From NCBI RefSeq assembly GCF_002005465.1, contig NZ_CP014691.1, forward strand, positions 3,072,001-3,136,000: a DNA stretch of 64,000 nt, given 5' to 3'. Below the pieces are notes generated by a model. The model was not told the origin of the DNA. It searched no databases and worked only from the letters and a program-made list of their open reading frames with translations. The translations under genes and the position numbers were made by a program. Below are positions 56,962 through 64,000 of the stretch, one piece after another. How positions within the stretch are numbered: the stretch's first letter is position 1; each line of letters starts with the position of its first letter. Origin of the DNA: Neoasaia chiangmaiensis (GTDB lineage Bacteria; Pseudomonadota; Alphaproteobacteria; Acetobacterales; Acetobacteraceae).

Positions 56962-57255
56962 TCAGGTCACGTTGTTGAGCATGACCACCGTTGAGCCGCC
57001 GCCTTCGACGAGCGATTCGATCGCCTTGTTGAAGGCACGTCCATGGGCGGTGCCCATATGCGCGACAAAAGCGTCGTCGTCCCGATAGGTTTCCTCGACA
57101 TGGAAGCATTCGGGGTTATCCGCGCGTGTATAGACCACGAACCGCTCGCATCCCGGTTCCGCACGGACGTCCCGCGCCAGATCGATCAGCAATGCCCGAA
57201 CTTTATGACCGTGGCCGGGCAGGGCGCGCATCGTGGCGTAGAGCGTCTTCGGCAT
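56962..57255 (-). CDS. Antibiotic biosynthesis monooxygenase domain protein (YgiN-like)
   Basis: The protein has 97 residues from MPKTLYATMRALPGHGHKVR; an upstream in-frame ATG at 57282 would add 9 residues. The single ABM ferredoxin-like domain shows LIDLARDVRAEPGCERFVVYTRADNPECFHVEETYRDDDAFVAHMGTAHGRAF. Relatives include the quinol monooxygenase YgiN. It converges on the propeller gene. Confidence 0.85.
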   Translation of the reverse strand: MPKTLYATMRALPGHGHKVRALLIDLARDVRAEPGCERFVVYTRADNPECFHVEETYRDDDAFVAHMGTAHGRAFNKAIESLVEGGGSTVVMLNNVT

Positions 57256-57346
57256 TGTCGTATTCCCATCGTACAGTTTCAATTGAAGCTATTCTGCGTA
57301 TCAGGACGGACGGCAAGCCAACTCCCCGTGTTCGCCAGACATCCCT

Positions 57347-57520
57347 TCAATCCTCGCAGTCTTCGGGGGCTTTTTCAGCGCGGTCCCGAACCTGCTGCTT
57401 TCGGCGTTTCAGATTGGCGCGCAGGGCTGCGGCCTCCCGCGCCAGGCGTGCGTTCAGTTCCGCCTGCGCCTTTTCCTTCAGGGTCGGGCGGGGTTTCATG
57501 GGGGGCGTTTCGTTGGTCAT
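57347..57520 (-). CDS. Small basic coiled-coil protein, 57 codons
   Basis: An ATG overlapping the TGA of the GT4 gene (ATGA) opens a 57-residue frame: MTNETPPMKPRPTLKEKAQA, then an Ala/Arg/Glu/Lys-rich helix ending KAPEDCED. It is highly charged and helical, with no membrane segment. Overlap with the preceding gene and the low-complexity but ordered helix support a real translated gene. Short proteins of this look follow other genes in Rhodospirillales, but I cannot name a family. Function unknown. Confidence 0.6.
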   Translation of the reverse strand: MTNETPPMKPRPTLKEKAQAELNARLAREAAALRANLKRRKQQVRDRAEKAPEDCED

Positions 57521-58716
57521 TCTGAAACAATCTCGCTTTTTGACAGGAAACAGTCTTTCATCGATGTACCCAGCAACTCGTCGTAAACGCCGAGGGTCGC
57601 TGCCTGCATACGGCGCGTCGGATAGGTCTCGACGATATGGCGGCGTGCTGTTTCGGCCAGAAGTGTGAGAGCATCGGGCGGTGCGTCCAGCACGGCACAG
57701 ATGGCATTTGCCAATGCCGCCGCATCGCCCGGGGCGACCAGCAGCCCGGTTTCTTCCGGCAGGACGGTTTCCACGGCGCCGCCGTGGGCGGATACGATGA
57801 CCGGACGTCCCATGGCCTGCGCCTCGATCGCCACCCGGCCGAACGGTTCGGGGCGGAGCGAAGGCGCAACGACCACGTCGGCAAGTGCGTAAGCGGCCGG
57901 CATATCCTGGCACAGACCGGCAAAGCGCAGGCGGTCCGAGATTTTCAGGTCTCGTGCCCGCGTCACCAGTTCCCTGACGAACCTGTCGTCCGGATCGGCT
58001 GGACCGACGAACACACAGACCCATTCGCCGGGAAGCATCGTTGTCAGCAGGGCGAGCGCGTCCAGCATCAGCGCCTGGCCTTTCCAGCGTGTCAGGCGTC
58101 CCGGCAGCATCACGACCCGCGCGCCTTCCGGAATGGCCCATGCCTCGGCCAGCGACTGCACGCCTTTGCCGACGATGCGCGCCGGATCGAAGGCCTTGAT
58201 ATCTGCGCCACGTGGGATCAGGCGTAGCCGATCCGGCGCGACACCATATTGCGTGGCAAGGCGCTGGGCGATGAAGTCACTGATGGCGATCACTCGGGCA
58301 CCACGCGCCAGCACGGCATTATAGCGCTTCTTGCCGGGCAAGTTCTCGCGATGCAGGCCATGCCAGGTCGTCACCAGAGGGATACGTGTCCGTTGGCAGG
58401 CGCGACTGGCGACCCAGGCTGGCGCCCGGGATCGGGCATGGACAAGATCCACGCCTTCGGCCCGGATAAGGGCGACCAGTTTGCGGGTATTGCGCCAGAT
58501 GGCCCACGGTGATTTCCCGCGCAGGTCGAATTCGATATGCCGCGCGCCGATACCGTGGAGGCGTCCTGCCAGACGTCCGCCCGCACTGGCGACGAGTGCG
58601 CGGCCACCAGCCTGCGTTATGGCATCCGCGATCTCGAGAGCGCCGCGCTCCACGCCGCCGGCATCGAGTGCCGGCAAGACCTGCAGGATCGTAGGGCCTT
58701 GAAACGCATGAGACAT
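57517..58716 (-). CDS. Glycosyltransferase family 4 protein
   Basis: The protein has 399 residues with GT-B fold blocks. The N-terminal domain has QVLPALDAGGVERGALEIADAI. The C-terminal domain has VVMLPGRLTRWKGQALMLDALALL, LRFAGLCQDMPAAYALADVVVAPSLRPEPFGRVAIEAQAMGRPVIVSAHGGAVETV, the E-x7-E donor motif of GT4. It probably transfers a sugar to a lipopolysaccharide or exopolysaccharide. It is not in a cluster with other sugar genes; the overlapping small gene is its only partner. Confidence 0.92.
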   Translation of the reverse strand: MSHAFQGPTILQVLPALDAGGVERGALEIADAITQAGGRALVASAGGRLAGRLHGIGARHIEFDLRGKSPWAIWRNTRKLVALIRAEGVDLVHARSRAPAWVASRACQRTRIPLVTTWHGLHRENLPGKKRYNAVLARGARVIAISDFIAQRLATQYGVAPDRLRLIPRGADIKAFDPARIVGKGVQSLAEAWAIPEGARVVMLPGRLTRWKGQALMLDALALLTTMLPGEWVCVFVGPADPDDRFVRELVTRARDLKISDRLRFAGLCQDMPAAYALADVVVAPSLRPEPFGRVAIEAQAMGRPVIVSAHGGAVETVLPEETGLLVAPGDAAALANAICAVLDAPPDALTLLAETARRHIVETYPTRRMQAATLGVYDELLGTSMKDCFLSKSEIVSE

Positions 58717-58773
58717 GCTCAGCCGGTTAGCACGGGAAATGCGATGAGACGAGGCGCGCGGGAGCAGGCAATG

Positions 58774-60360
58774 TCAGGCGCGCTCATTTTCAGCCGATAG
58801 TTCCTGCAGGTCCAGTTGATGCTCGAGACTATGCAGCACATCATCGTGGATGGCGCCGGCGCGATGAAGACGCAGGATTTCCTTGCGCCCGGCCGTAATG
58901 GCAGCGAGCACAGCTGTGTAATGCGCAGATTTTTCTTCTGCGAGGAGTGTTTCCGACCGGCTGTATTCATCGGCCACGCGCGCGCGATAACCGAACTGCT
59001 CCAGAAGACGCGGGTGACGAAAGGCGCCATTGCTGTGTTGTGCGAGCTTTTCGATGGCGGTGAGTTGCACGGACGTCATGCGGGCGACGGCTTGCGCGCG
59101 CGTAAGATGCTCATCGGCGAAAGCGATGTTTTCCTTGGGCTCCATGACTCGGATGAGCCAGCCGATCGTCGTGCCCTGGAAGACGACCGTCACGAGGATG
59201 ACGGAGAAGGCACTGATGAGGATCAGATCGCGCCCCGGCATATGTTCCGGGAGAGCCAGCCCGATGGCGAGTGTCACGACGCCGCGCATGCCGGCCCAGC
59301 TCATGATCGTCGCTGAAGCTACCGAAAACGGTGTCGTAGGCCGTCCAGTCACCCGCGCGAGCCCCAGACGAATGCCATCCGTGGCGAAAATCCAGACGAA
59401 CCGGGAGATGATGACTGTCAGGACAACGGCCAGAACGGGGAGAAGCAGAACGCCGATGACATGCTCGGTCGATCCGAAATGCATACGAATGGAACGCAGA
59501 GCGAGGCCGATCAGGATGAAAACGAATGACTCCATGACGAAGACCATGACTTCCCAGACGGCAATCGATCGAATGCGCATGGAAGCGGAAAATGTCTCAT
59601 GTTGATACCATCCGATAATCAGGCCGGCCGTTACGGTTGCGAGTACGCCGGACACATGGATGGCTTCTCCCGTGATGTAGGCTGCCCAGGACAGGACGAA
59701 AGTCGCCGCGATCATCAGGGATGTATTGCCCAGAAGCGGCAGGAAGCGCAGCCATAGCAGGCCCAATGCCGCGCCGACCGCCGTACCGCCGACCGCAAGC
59801 ATGACGAATGAACCCGTGGCGCTGGGAAGGCTGAAGCTTCCCGTCAGGGCAGCAGCGACGGCGAAGCGCAGGAGCACAAGGCCAGCCGCATCGTTCAGCA
59901 GGCTTTCACCCTGGAGCAGCACCATCATGCGGCGCGGGAGATGCACGCGTTCGAGAATGGCTTTCGCAGCAACGGCATCGGGCGGGGAGACGACGGCACC
60001 AAGTGCGAAGCACGCCCCCCAGGGAAGCGATGGCATGACCCAGTGAGTCACCGCGCCGACGACCAGTGTCGTGAAAATCACCGCGCCGACGGCCAGCGAC
60101 AAGATGCCGCCGATCAGCCGCCGGAAATCGGCCCAGACGGTGAAGAATGCGCCCTCCATCAGAAGCGGCGGCAAAAACAGAACAAGCACCAGATCCGGGT
60201 CGAGCTCGAAATTCGGGATACCCGGCGCCACGGCGAGCAGGGCGCCACCGGCGATCAGCGCGGCCGCAGGCGGAAGGCCCAGACGTCGCGCCAGTACTTC
60301 GAGGCAGAGGATGGCAACGAGAAGAAAAAGTGAGAATTCGAAAACGGCAACGGCAGACAT
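58774..60360 (-). CDS. CPA1-family Na+/H+ antiporter
   Basis: The protein has 528 residues with about 11-12 hydrophobic helices. The transport-site motif is visible as VSPPDAVAAKAILERVHLPRRMMVLLQGESLLNDAAGLVLLRF (the P-D and N-D pair). A hydrophilic C-terminal domain follows helix 12 (about 410-528). It exchanges Na+ or K+ for H+ and helps control pH in an acid-producing organism. It starts MSAVAVFEFSLFLLVAILCL. Confidence 0.93.
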   Translation of the reverse strand: MSAVAVFEFSLFLLVAILCLEVLARRLGLPPAAALIAGGALLAVAPGIPNFELDPDLVLVLFLPPLLMEGAFFTVWADFRRLIGGILSLAVGAVIFTTLVVGAVTHWVMPSLPWGACFALGAVVSPPDAVAAKAILERVHLPRRMMVLLQGESLLNDAAGLVLLRFAVAAALTGSFSLPSATGSFVMLAVGGTAVGAALGLLWLRFLPLLGNTSLMIAATFVLSWAAYITGEAIHVSGVLATVTAGLIIGWYQHETFSASMRIRSIAVWEVMVFVMESFVFILIGLALRSIRMHFGSTEHVIGVLLLPVLAVVLTVIISRFVWIFATDGIRLGLARVTGRPTTPFSVASATIMSWAGMRGVVTLAIGLALPEHMPGRDLILISAFSVILVTVVFQGTTIGWLIRVMEPKENIAFADEHLTRAQAVARMTSVQLTAIEKLAQHSNGAFRHPRLLEQFGYRARVADEYSRSETLLAEEKSAHYTAVLAAITAGRKEILRLHRAGAIHDDVLHSLEHQLDLQELSAENERA

Positions 60361-60675
60361 GGCGGCCCTCTGCTGGGTAATATGCCTACGTTACGCCATT
60401 TTAACGATGATGTCCGGTCCTTTCGCGCTCATGGCACGAACTGCAAGGTCGGCCCCGCATTGGCCATCGCCGTCACCAGGACGGTTGCAAAAGCGATACT
60501 GAGAAAGGCGATGACCCCGATCGCCGTCCAGCTGGGGGGCTCGTCCTGGCCGTTGTCATACAAGGAACCGACTCCGTCGAAATGAAGCGTCCTGCTTATC
60601 GGAAGCGAGCATAAAAGCGAAGGGCCGGGTTATGAACCCGGCCCTTGCTTCATTTCCGTCGATGTCGGTCCGGCG
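60361..60675. other. Intergenic region between antiporter and sldA with a possible 44-codon gene
   Basis: On the minus strand a TTG at 60563, behind CGGAG, opens a frame to 60429 of 44 residues: YDNGQDEPPSWTAIGVIAFL follows the start, with one hydrophobic helix (about 14-34). It may be a membrane microprotein, but start codon and family support are weak. The sldA terminator is also in this stretch. Confidence 0.35.
60620..60646 (-). terminator. Rho-independent terminator downstream of sldA
   Basis: A 12-bp perfect stem, AAGGGCCGGGTT with AACCCGGCCCTT, has a 3-base loop and lies 30 bases past the sldA stop. On the minus strand it is followed by CGCTTTTA. Confidence 0.85.
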
Positions 60676-62877
60676 TCAGTGCGTGCTGCCAGGCAGCGCG
60701 TAAACGACCAGATCATCGCTCACAGGCGTCATCATGAAGTGATGACCGCCGGCCATGATGGCAAGATACTGCTTGCCGTTGACTTCATAGGTCATCGGGG
60801 TCGCCTGGCCACCGCCCGGCAGAACGTCGCTCCACACGACCTTGCCGGTCTTGACGTCGATCGCGCGGATCTGGTTGTCCGTCGCGGCCGCCACGAAGAC
60901 GAGGCCACCTGCCGTGATAACCGGACCGCCGTTGTTCGGCGTGCCGATGTTCAATGGCAGGTAGGTCGGCAGGCCCCAGGGACCATTGGCGCGCGCCGTG
61001 CCCAGCGGCGACTGCCACAACACCTTATGCGTCTTGATGTCGATTGCCTCGATCATGCCGTAAGGCGGCTTGTTGCACATCATGCCGGTATACTGATCCC
61101 AGAACGGCGTCACGACGATACCATAGGGCGTCTCCGCCATGGCGCCGTTGCCTTCCGCGCCACCAGCGCTGGGCTTGAAGTTGGGATCGTCGATCGGCAT
61201 CAGGCCCAGCTTGTTCGCCTGCTTACGCGTGACGAGCTGGTCATACATCGGGGTGTTGTTCCAGTTGGCGATGACGATGCCGTTCTTGGCGTCGTAAGCC
61301 ATGCTTCCCCAATCCGAGCCGCCATTATAGCCAGGATACTCGATCCAGGGCTTGGTGATATGCGGCGGGGTGAATTCACCCACATAAGCCGCGCGGCGAT
61401 ACTTGATGCGGCAGAACAGCTGATCGATCGGCGACATACCCCACATGTCGCTTTCCTTCAGGTCCGGAAAGCCGAGACGCGGGAAGGCGACCGACCAGGG
61501 CTGGGTCGGCGAACGCGGATCGCCCGGCACGACGCCCGGCGAGGGAGCGGGGCGTTCCTCAACCGGAAACTCCGGCAGGGGCTTGCCGGTGCGGCGGTCC
61601 AGGAGGAACGTCTGGCCGCGCTTCGTTGGCATCAACAGCGCCGGAATCGTGCTGCCATCTGCCGCATGATAGTCGAAGAGCGTGGCCTGGCTGCCGATAT
61701 CGTAGTCCCACACGTCCTTGTGGACTGTCTGGAAGACCCAGCGCGGGGAGCCTGTCTTGACATCGATCGCCACGACGGCGGAGGAAACGGCGTTCTCCTT
61801 ATCCGAGCGCATGGCGCTGTAGTAGTCGGATGCCGAGTTGCCGGTCGGGACGTAGACGAGGCCCAGCGCATTGTCACCGGTCATGGCGGCCCATGAGTTC
61901 GGCGTGCCACGGCTGTAATGCTCGCCCGCAGCCGGCTGATGGTGGTTGTCGGGATTGTTGACGTCCCAGGCCCAGGCGAACTTGCCGGTTTCGGCATCGT
62001 AACCGCGGATGACGCCCGAAGGAGCCCAGCGGCGCTGGCCATCCAGCACTTCCTGATTGACCACGGCGACACCGTTGATGACCGGCGGTGGCGTCGTCAT
62101 CGAGACGAAGCCCGGAACGGATTCGCCCATGCCTTGCATGAGGTTGACCTGGCCATGGAACCCGAAGCCTTCGCAGGCCTTGCCTGTTTCGGCGTCCACC
62201 TGGATGAGACGCTCGTCCAGCGTGCCTTCCATGATTCGGTTATGGCAGGGCTGCCCTTCCGGCACGGTGGAGGACGTATAATACGTCACCGCCTTGCAGG
62301 CTGCCGTGTAGGGAATGGAGTGGAACTTGACCCCGGCCTTGTAGCGCCAGATCTCATGACCGTTGGTGGCGTCGATCCGCATCATGTCGTTCATGGCTGA
62401 ACACATATACAGGGAGTCGCCGACCTTGATCGGTGTCGTTTCGGCTGCCCACTTGTTCTGCTGGCCAGGCGCCGGCTTGCTGCCCGTGTGATAGACGAAG
62501 GCCCGCTGTAGCTGGCCGACATTGCTCGGCGTCAATTGATCGAGCGGCGAGTAACGTGAGGCATTGTCGTCCCGGCCATAGGCAGGCCAGTCGTCGTGCG
62601 CCGGGTCGGCGCTGTGTTGTGCGGCCATTGCCGGGATCGTGGCAGGATCGATCTCTTCGGCGTCCGGCAGGTTGGCGGCGTTCACACCGGAGGCCTGTGG
62701 CGCGTTTGGCGACGGCGCTGCGAACCTGGCGGCTTCGTCGCTGCTCTGCGGTTCCTGTTGTGATGTATTGCCGGGGCCAGGCAGGCGCTCGGTATGGGAG
62801 GCGACCTGAGCCTGGGCCGAGGCGAGGGTCATGACGCCGCACAGAGTGGTGGCAGCCAGAAGGTTTATTTTACGCAT
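60676..62877 (-). CDS. sldA: PQQ-dependent polyol (sorbitol/glycerol) dehydrogenase, large subunit
   Basis: The protein has 733 residues from MRKINLLAATTLCGVMTLAS, a signal peptide. It is a PQQ eight-bladed propeller: DWPAYGRDDNASRYSPLDQLTPSNVGQL, AAETTPIKVGDSLYMCS, the W-motif repeats such as TGKFAWAWDVNNPD and TGSPRWVFQTVHKDVWDYD, and GGLVFVAAATDNQIRAIDVKTGKVVW. The size and the small membrane gene directly upstream match the SldBA enzyme that oxidises sorbitol, glycerol, arabitol and other polyols in the periplasm and passes electrons to ubiquinone. The ATG overlaps the sldB stop (TGATG). A Pro/Ser/Gln-rich spacer follows the signal peptide. Confidence 0.92.
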   Translation of the reverse strand: MRKINLLAATTLCGVMTLASAQAQVASHTERLPGPGNTSQQEPQSSDEAARFAAPSPNAPQASGVNAANLPDAEEIDPATIPAMAAQHSADPAHDDWPAYGRDDNASRYSPLDQLTPSNVGQLQRAFVYHTGSKPAPGQQNKWAAETTPIKVGDSLYMCSAMNDMMRIDATNGHEIWRYKAGVKFHSIPYTAACKAVTYYTSSTVPEGQPCHNRIMEGTLDERLIQVDAETGKACEGFGFHGQVNLMQGMGESVPGFVSMTTPPPVINGVAVVNQEVLDGQRRWAPSGVIRGYDAETGKFAWAWDVNNPDNHHQPAAGEHYSRGTPNSWAAMTGDNALGLVYVPTGNSASDYYSAMRSDKENAVSSAVVAIDVKTGSPRWVFQTVHKDVWDYDIGSQATLFDYHAADGSTIPALLMPTKRGQTFLLDRRTGKPLPEFPVEERPAPSPGVVPGDPRSPTQPWSVAFPRLGFPDLKESDMWGMSPIDQLFCRIKYRRAAYVGEFTPPHITKPWIEYPGYNGGSDWGSMAYDAKNGIVIANWNNTPMYDQLVTRKQANKLGLMPIDDPNFKPSAGGAEGNGAMAETPYGIVVTPFWDQYTGMMCNKPPYGMIEAIDIKTHKVLWQSPLGTARANGPWGLPTYLPLNIGTPNNGGPVITAGGLVFVAAATDNQIRAIDVKTGKVVWSDVLPGGGQATPMTYEVNGKQYLAIMAGGHHFMMTPVSDDLVVYALPGSTH

Positions 62878-63260
62878 CAGACGGCTCCGCGTGAAATGGG
62901 ACGGATAGTGTCCCGGCGACGCAGGGCCGGCACGCAAAGAACAACGAGGATTGCAAGGATCGTCGGGCCGAAATCACGGGGGAGCCATCCCCACCACTCG
63001 AAGCCCACTTCGTAGATCGTCCAGATGATGGTGCCGAGCCAGGCCGCCAGGAAAAGCCAGGCCCCGAGCAGCTTACCTGTGACCATCAGGGCACCCGAGG
63101 TAACCAATACAAGCCCACAGATAACGTAGTACCAAGAGCCTCCCAATACAGCGAGATACGCGCCCATGAGCACGAAAATCGCGCCGAATAAGGCAATGAC
63201 GACGCCGAGTGCGATACTAGCGGCCCCGCCAATACCCATCGGTCGGGTTCGAGAAGACAT
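62877..63260 (-). CDS. sldB: PQQ-dependent polyol dehydrogenase, small membrane subunit
   Basis: The protein has 127 residues from MSSRTRPMGIGGAASIALGV, behind a strong TTAGGAGG. It has about four hydrophobic helices (10-32, 36-56, 62-84 and 95-115), the same layout as the N-terminal membrane domain of one-chain PQQ glucose dehydrogenases. It anchors SldA and takes part in quinone reduction. It is required for activity in Gluconobacter. Confidence 0.9.
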   Translation of the reverse strand: MSSRTRPMGIGGAASIALGVVIALFGAIFVLMGAYLAVLGGSWYYVICGLVLVTSGALMVTGKLLGAWLFLAAWLGTIIWTIYEVGFEWWGWLPRDFGPTILAILVVLCVPALRRRDTIRPISRGAV

Positions 63261-63375
63261 GAAACCTCCTAAATTTCGATGCTCCCACCCTAAGTCACTG
63301 AGTTTTGATTTGTAGAAGCAAAAAAAAGTGATGCGCTGCCGTCTTGCTCTTGCCGGCAAGCTATGAGCCCGACAA

Positions 63376-64000
63376 TCAGCCGGCGGGAATGGTAATGACC
63401 GCACCGGGCGAGTGGCTTGTTGCCGCCAGCGCCGCCAGGATCTGGATCATGGTGAAGCTGAGCTTGCTGTTGAAGTCAGAATCCTCGATCCAGAACCATT
63501 GGTCGCGGTAGTGAACGGCGTCATAGACATCGTCCGGCACGTGTTTGCCGGAGTGGATGACGATATCGGGCCGGGTTTCAATGCCGACGGGACTGATCGT
63601 CGGCAGCGTGCGTTTCGTGTCCACGTCGTGTTGCGGGACATTCGTTTCATACGCGATCTGCGAAAGGATGGCGAACATCGAGCGGGTGAGAATGGCGATC
63701 TGGCCTGGCTTCTGATAGGGGCCGTAGACGATTTCAGCTTCTTCCGCATGGGCATCGAGATGCAGTAGCCGGCGGACCTCGCTCTGAATCGACGTGAGGG
63801 ATGGATCGGATGTCGAGGTCAGCACCAGATAGGCGTGCTCTGGCTGCGGGCCGGTCGATTTTGTCGAATTCGAGGCGTTGCTGGCGCTGGTCTCGCCGCT
63901 GCCGGCCTTTGGTGCGTCCGTCGATATACGGATGGTCATCGCACCGGCGATCTGGAGTTGCCGCAGGTCGTGAAGTAGCAGGTAGAACTTGAGGGAACCA
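63376..64000 (-). CDS. Conserved protein of unknown function, 5' end outside window
   Basis: At least 207 residues are visible. An ATG exists at 63939, but the frame continues upstream as SLKFYLLLHDLRQLQIAGAM, which looks coded, so the true start is past the window edge. The C-terminal block ILTRSMFAILSQIAYETNVP, then VHYRDQWFWIEDSDFNSKLSFTMIQILAALA and VITIPAG, is a pattern I have seen in a conserved proteobacterial family of unknown role. No membrane helix or catalytic motif is visible in this part. Confidence 0.65.
   Translation of the reverse strand, partial: GSLKFYLLLHDLRQLQIAGAMTIRISTDAPKAGSGETSASNASNSTKSTGPQPEHAYLVLTSTSDPSLTSIQSEVRRLLHLDAHAEEAEIVYGPYQKPGQIAILTRSMFAILSQIAYETNVPQHDVDTKRTLPTISPVGIETRPDIVIHSGKHVPDDVYDAVHYRDQWFWIEDSDFNSKLSFTMIQILAALAATSHSPGAVITIPAG

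Noticed and set aside
63320-63360. Rho-independent terminator after the last gene
   Set aside because: The CTTGCCGGCAAG palindrome is about 20 bases from the T-run on the minus strand, too far for a canonical terminator.

Overview
This is a chromosomal window from an acetic acid bacterium (Acetobacteraceae, Alphaproteobacteria). The evidence is the adjacent sldB-sldA pair for a membrane PQQ-dependent polyol dehydrogenase, a two-gene GMC-type periplasmic dehydrogenase, GC-rich housekeeping genes with alphaproteobacterial character, and a caulobacter-like fliF-fliG-fliH-fliN-flhA order. The genus cannot be fixed from the sequence; a Gluconobacter/Asaia/Kozakia-type organism fits.

Layout. 1-7.2 kb: the 5' tip of lepA, a MotB-like/MotA-like/OmpA-like trio, an inositol-monophosphatase family gene, efp, a CxxC CMD-family gene and a GT61-type glycosyltransferase. 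7.3-13.4 kb: YqgE, an SDR, PPK2, an esterase, bfd and bfr converging on one terminator with an iron-type operator before bfd, and a DEAD-box helicase. 13.7-20.4 kb: a 48-codon membrane microprotein behind an RBS-occluding hairpin, a FUSC exporter, an HTH-plus-membrane-helix protein, a large MscS channel and pyrD. 20.5-28.3 kb: a small wHTH-like gene, thiC under a TPP riboswitch, an MFS transporter with a hydratase-family enzyme, a HisE/MazG-like protein, cvpA and purF. 28.3-35.4 kb: a TetR regulator divergent from a complete RND tripartite pump, then a small secreted protein.

35.5-43.0 kb is a strikingly AT-rich flagellar block (fliK-like, flgD, fliF, fliG, fliH, fliN, flhA). fliG carries one in-frame TGA exactly between its N-terminal and middle domains. 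fliH is split by a one-base shift at an A8 run followed directly by TAG. The rest of the block is open. It is therefore either recently inactivated or dependent on recoding. 43.15-45.76 kb is a mobile-element scrapyard: a decayed IS256-family element, a fragment of a Mu-like phage baseplate (gpP) gene, and an IS5-family element with perfect 22-bp ends but a broken transposase.

45.8-64 kb returns to GC-rich core genes: a YidB-like gene and minE-minD-minC, a GST, an HI0933-type flavoprotein, a subunit-3/GMC dehydrogenase pair, murA, a secreted beta-helix protein, dcd, a secreted beta-propeller, a quinol-monooxygenase-like protein, a GT4 glycosyltransferase with an overlapping 57-codon gene, a CPA1 antiporter, sldA-sldB, and a conserved unknown gene running off the window.

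The least explained signals are the two lesions in the flagellar block, the RBS hairpin of the microprotein next to the FUSC exporter, and the duplicated anti-RBS element in the thiC leader. No tRNA, rRNA or CRISPR array was seen.
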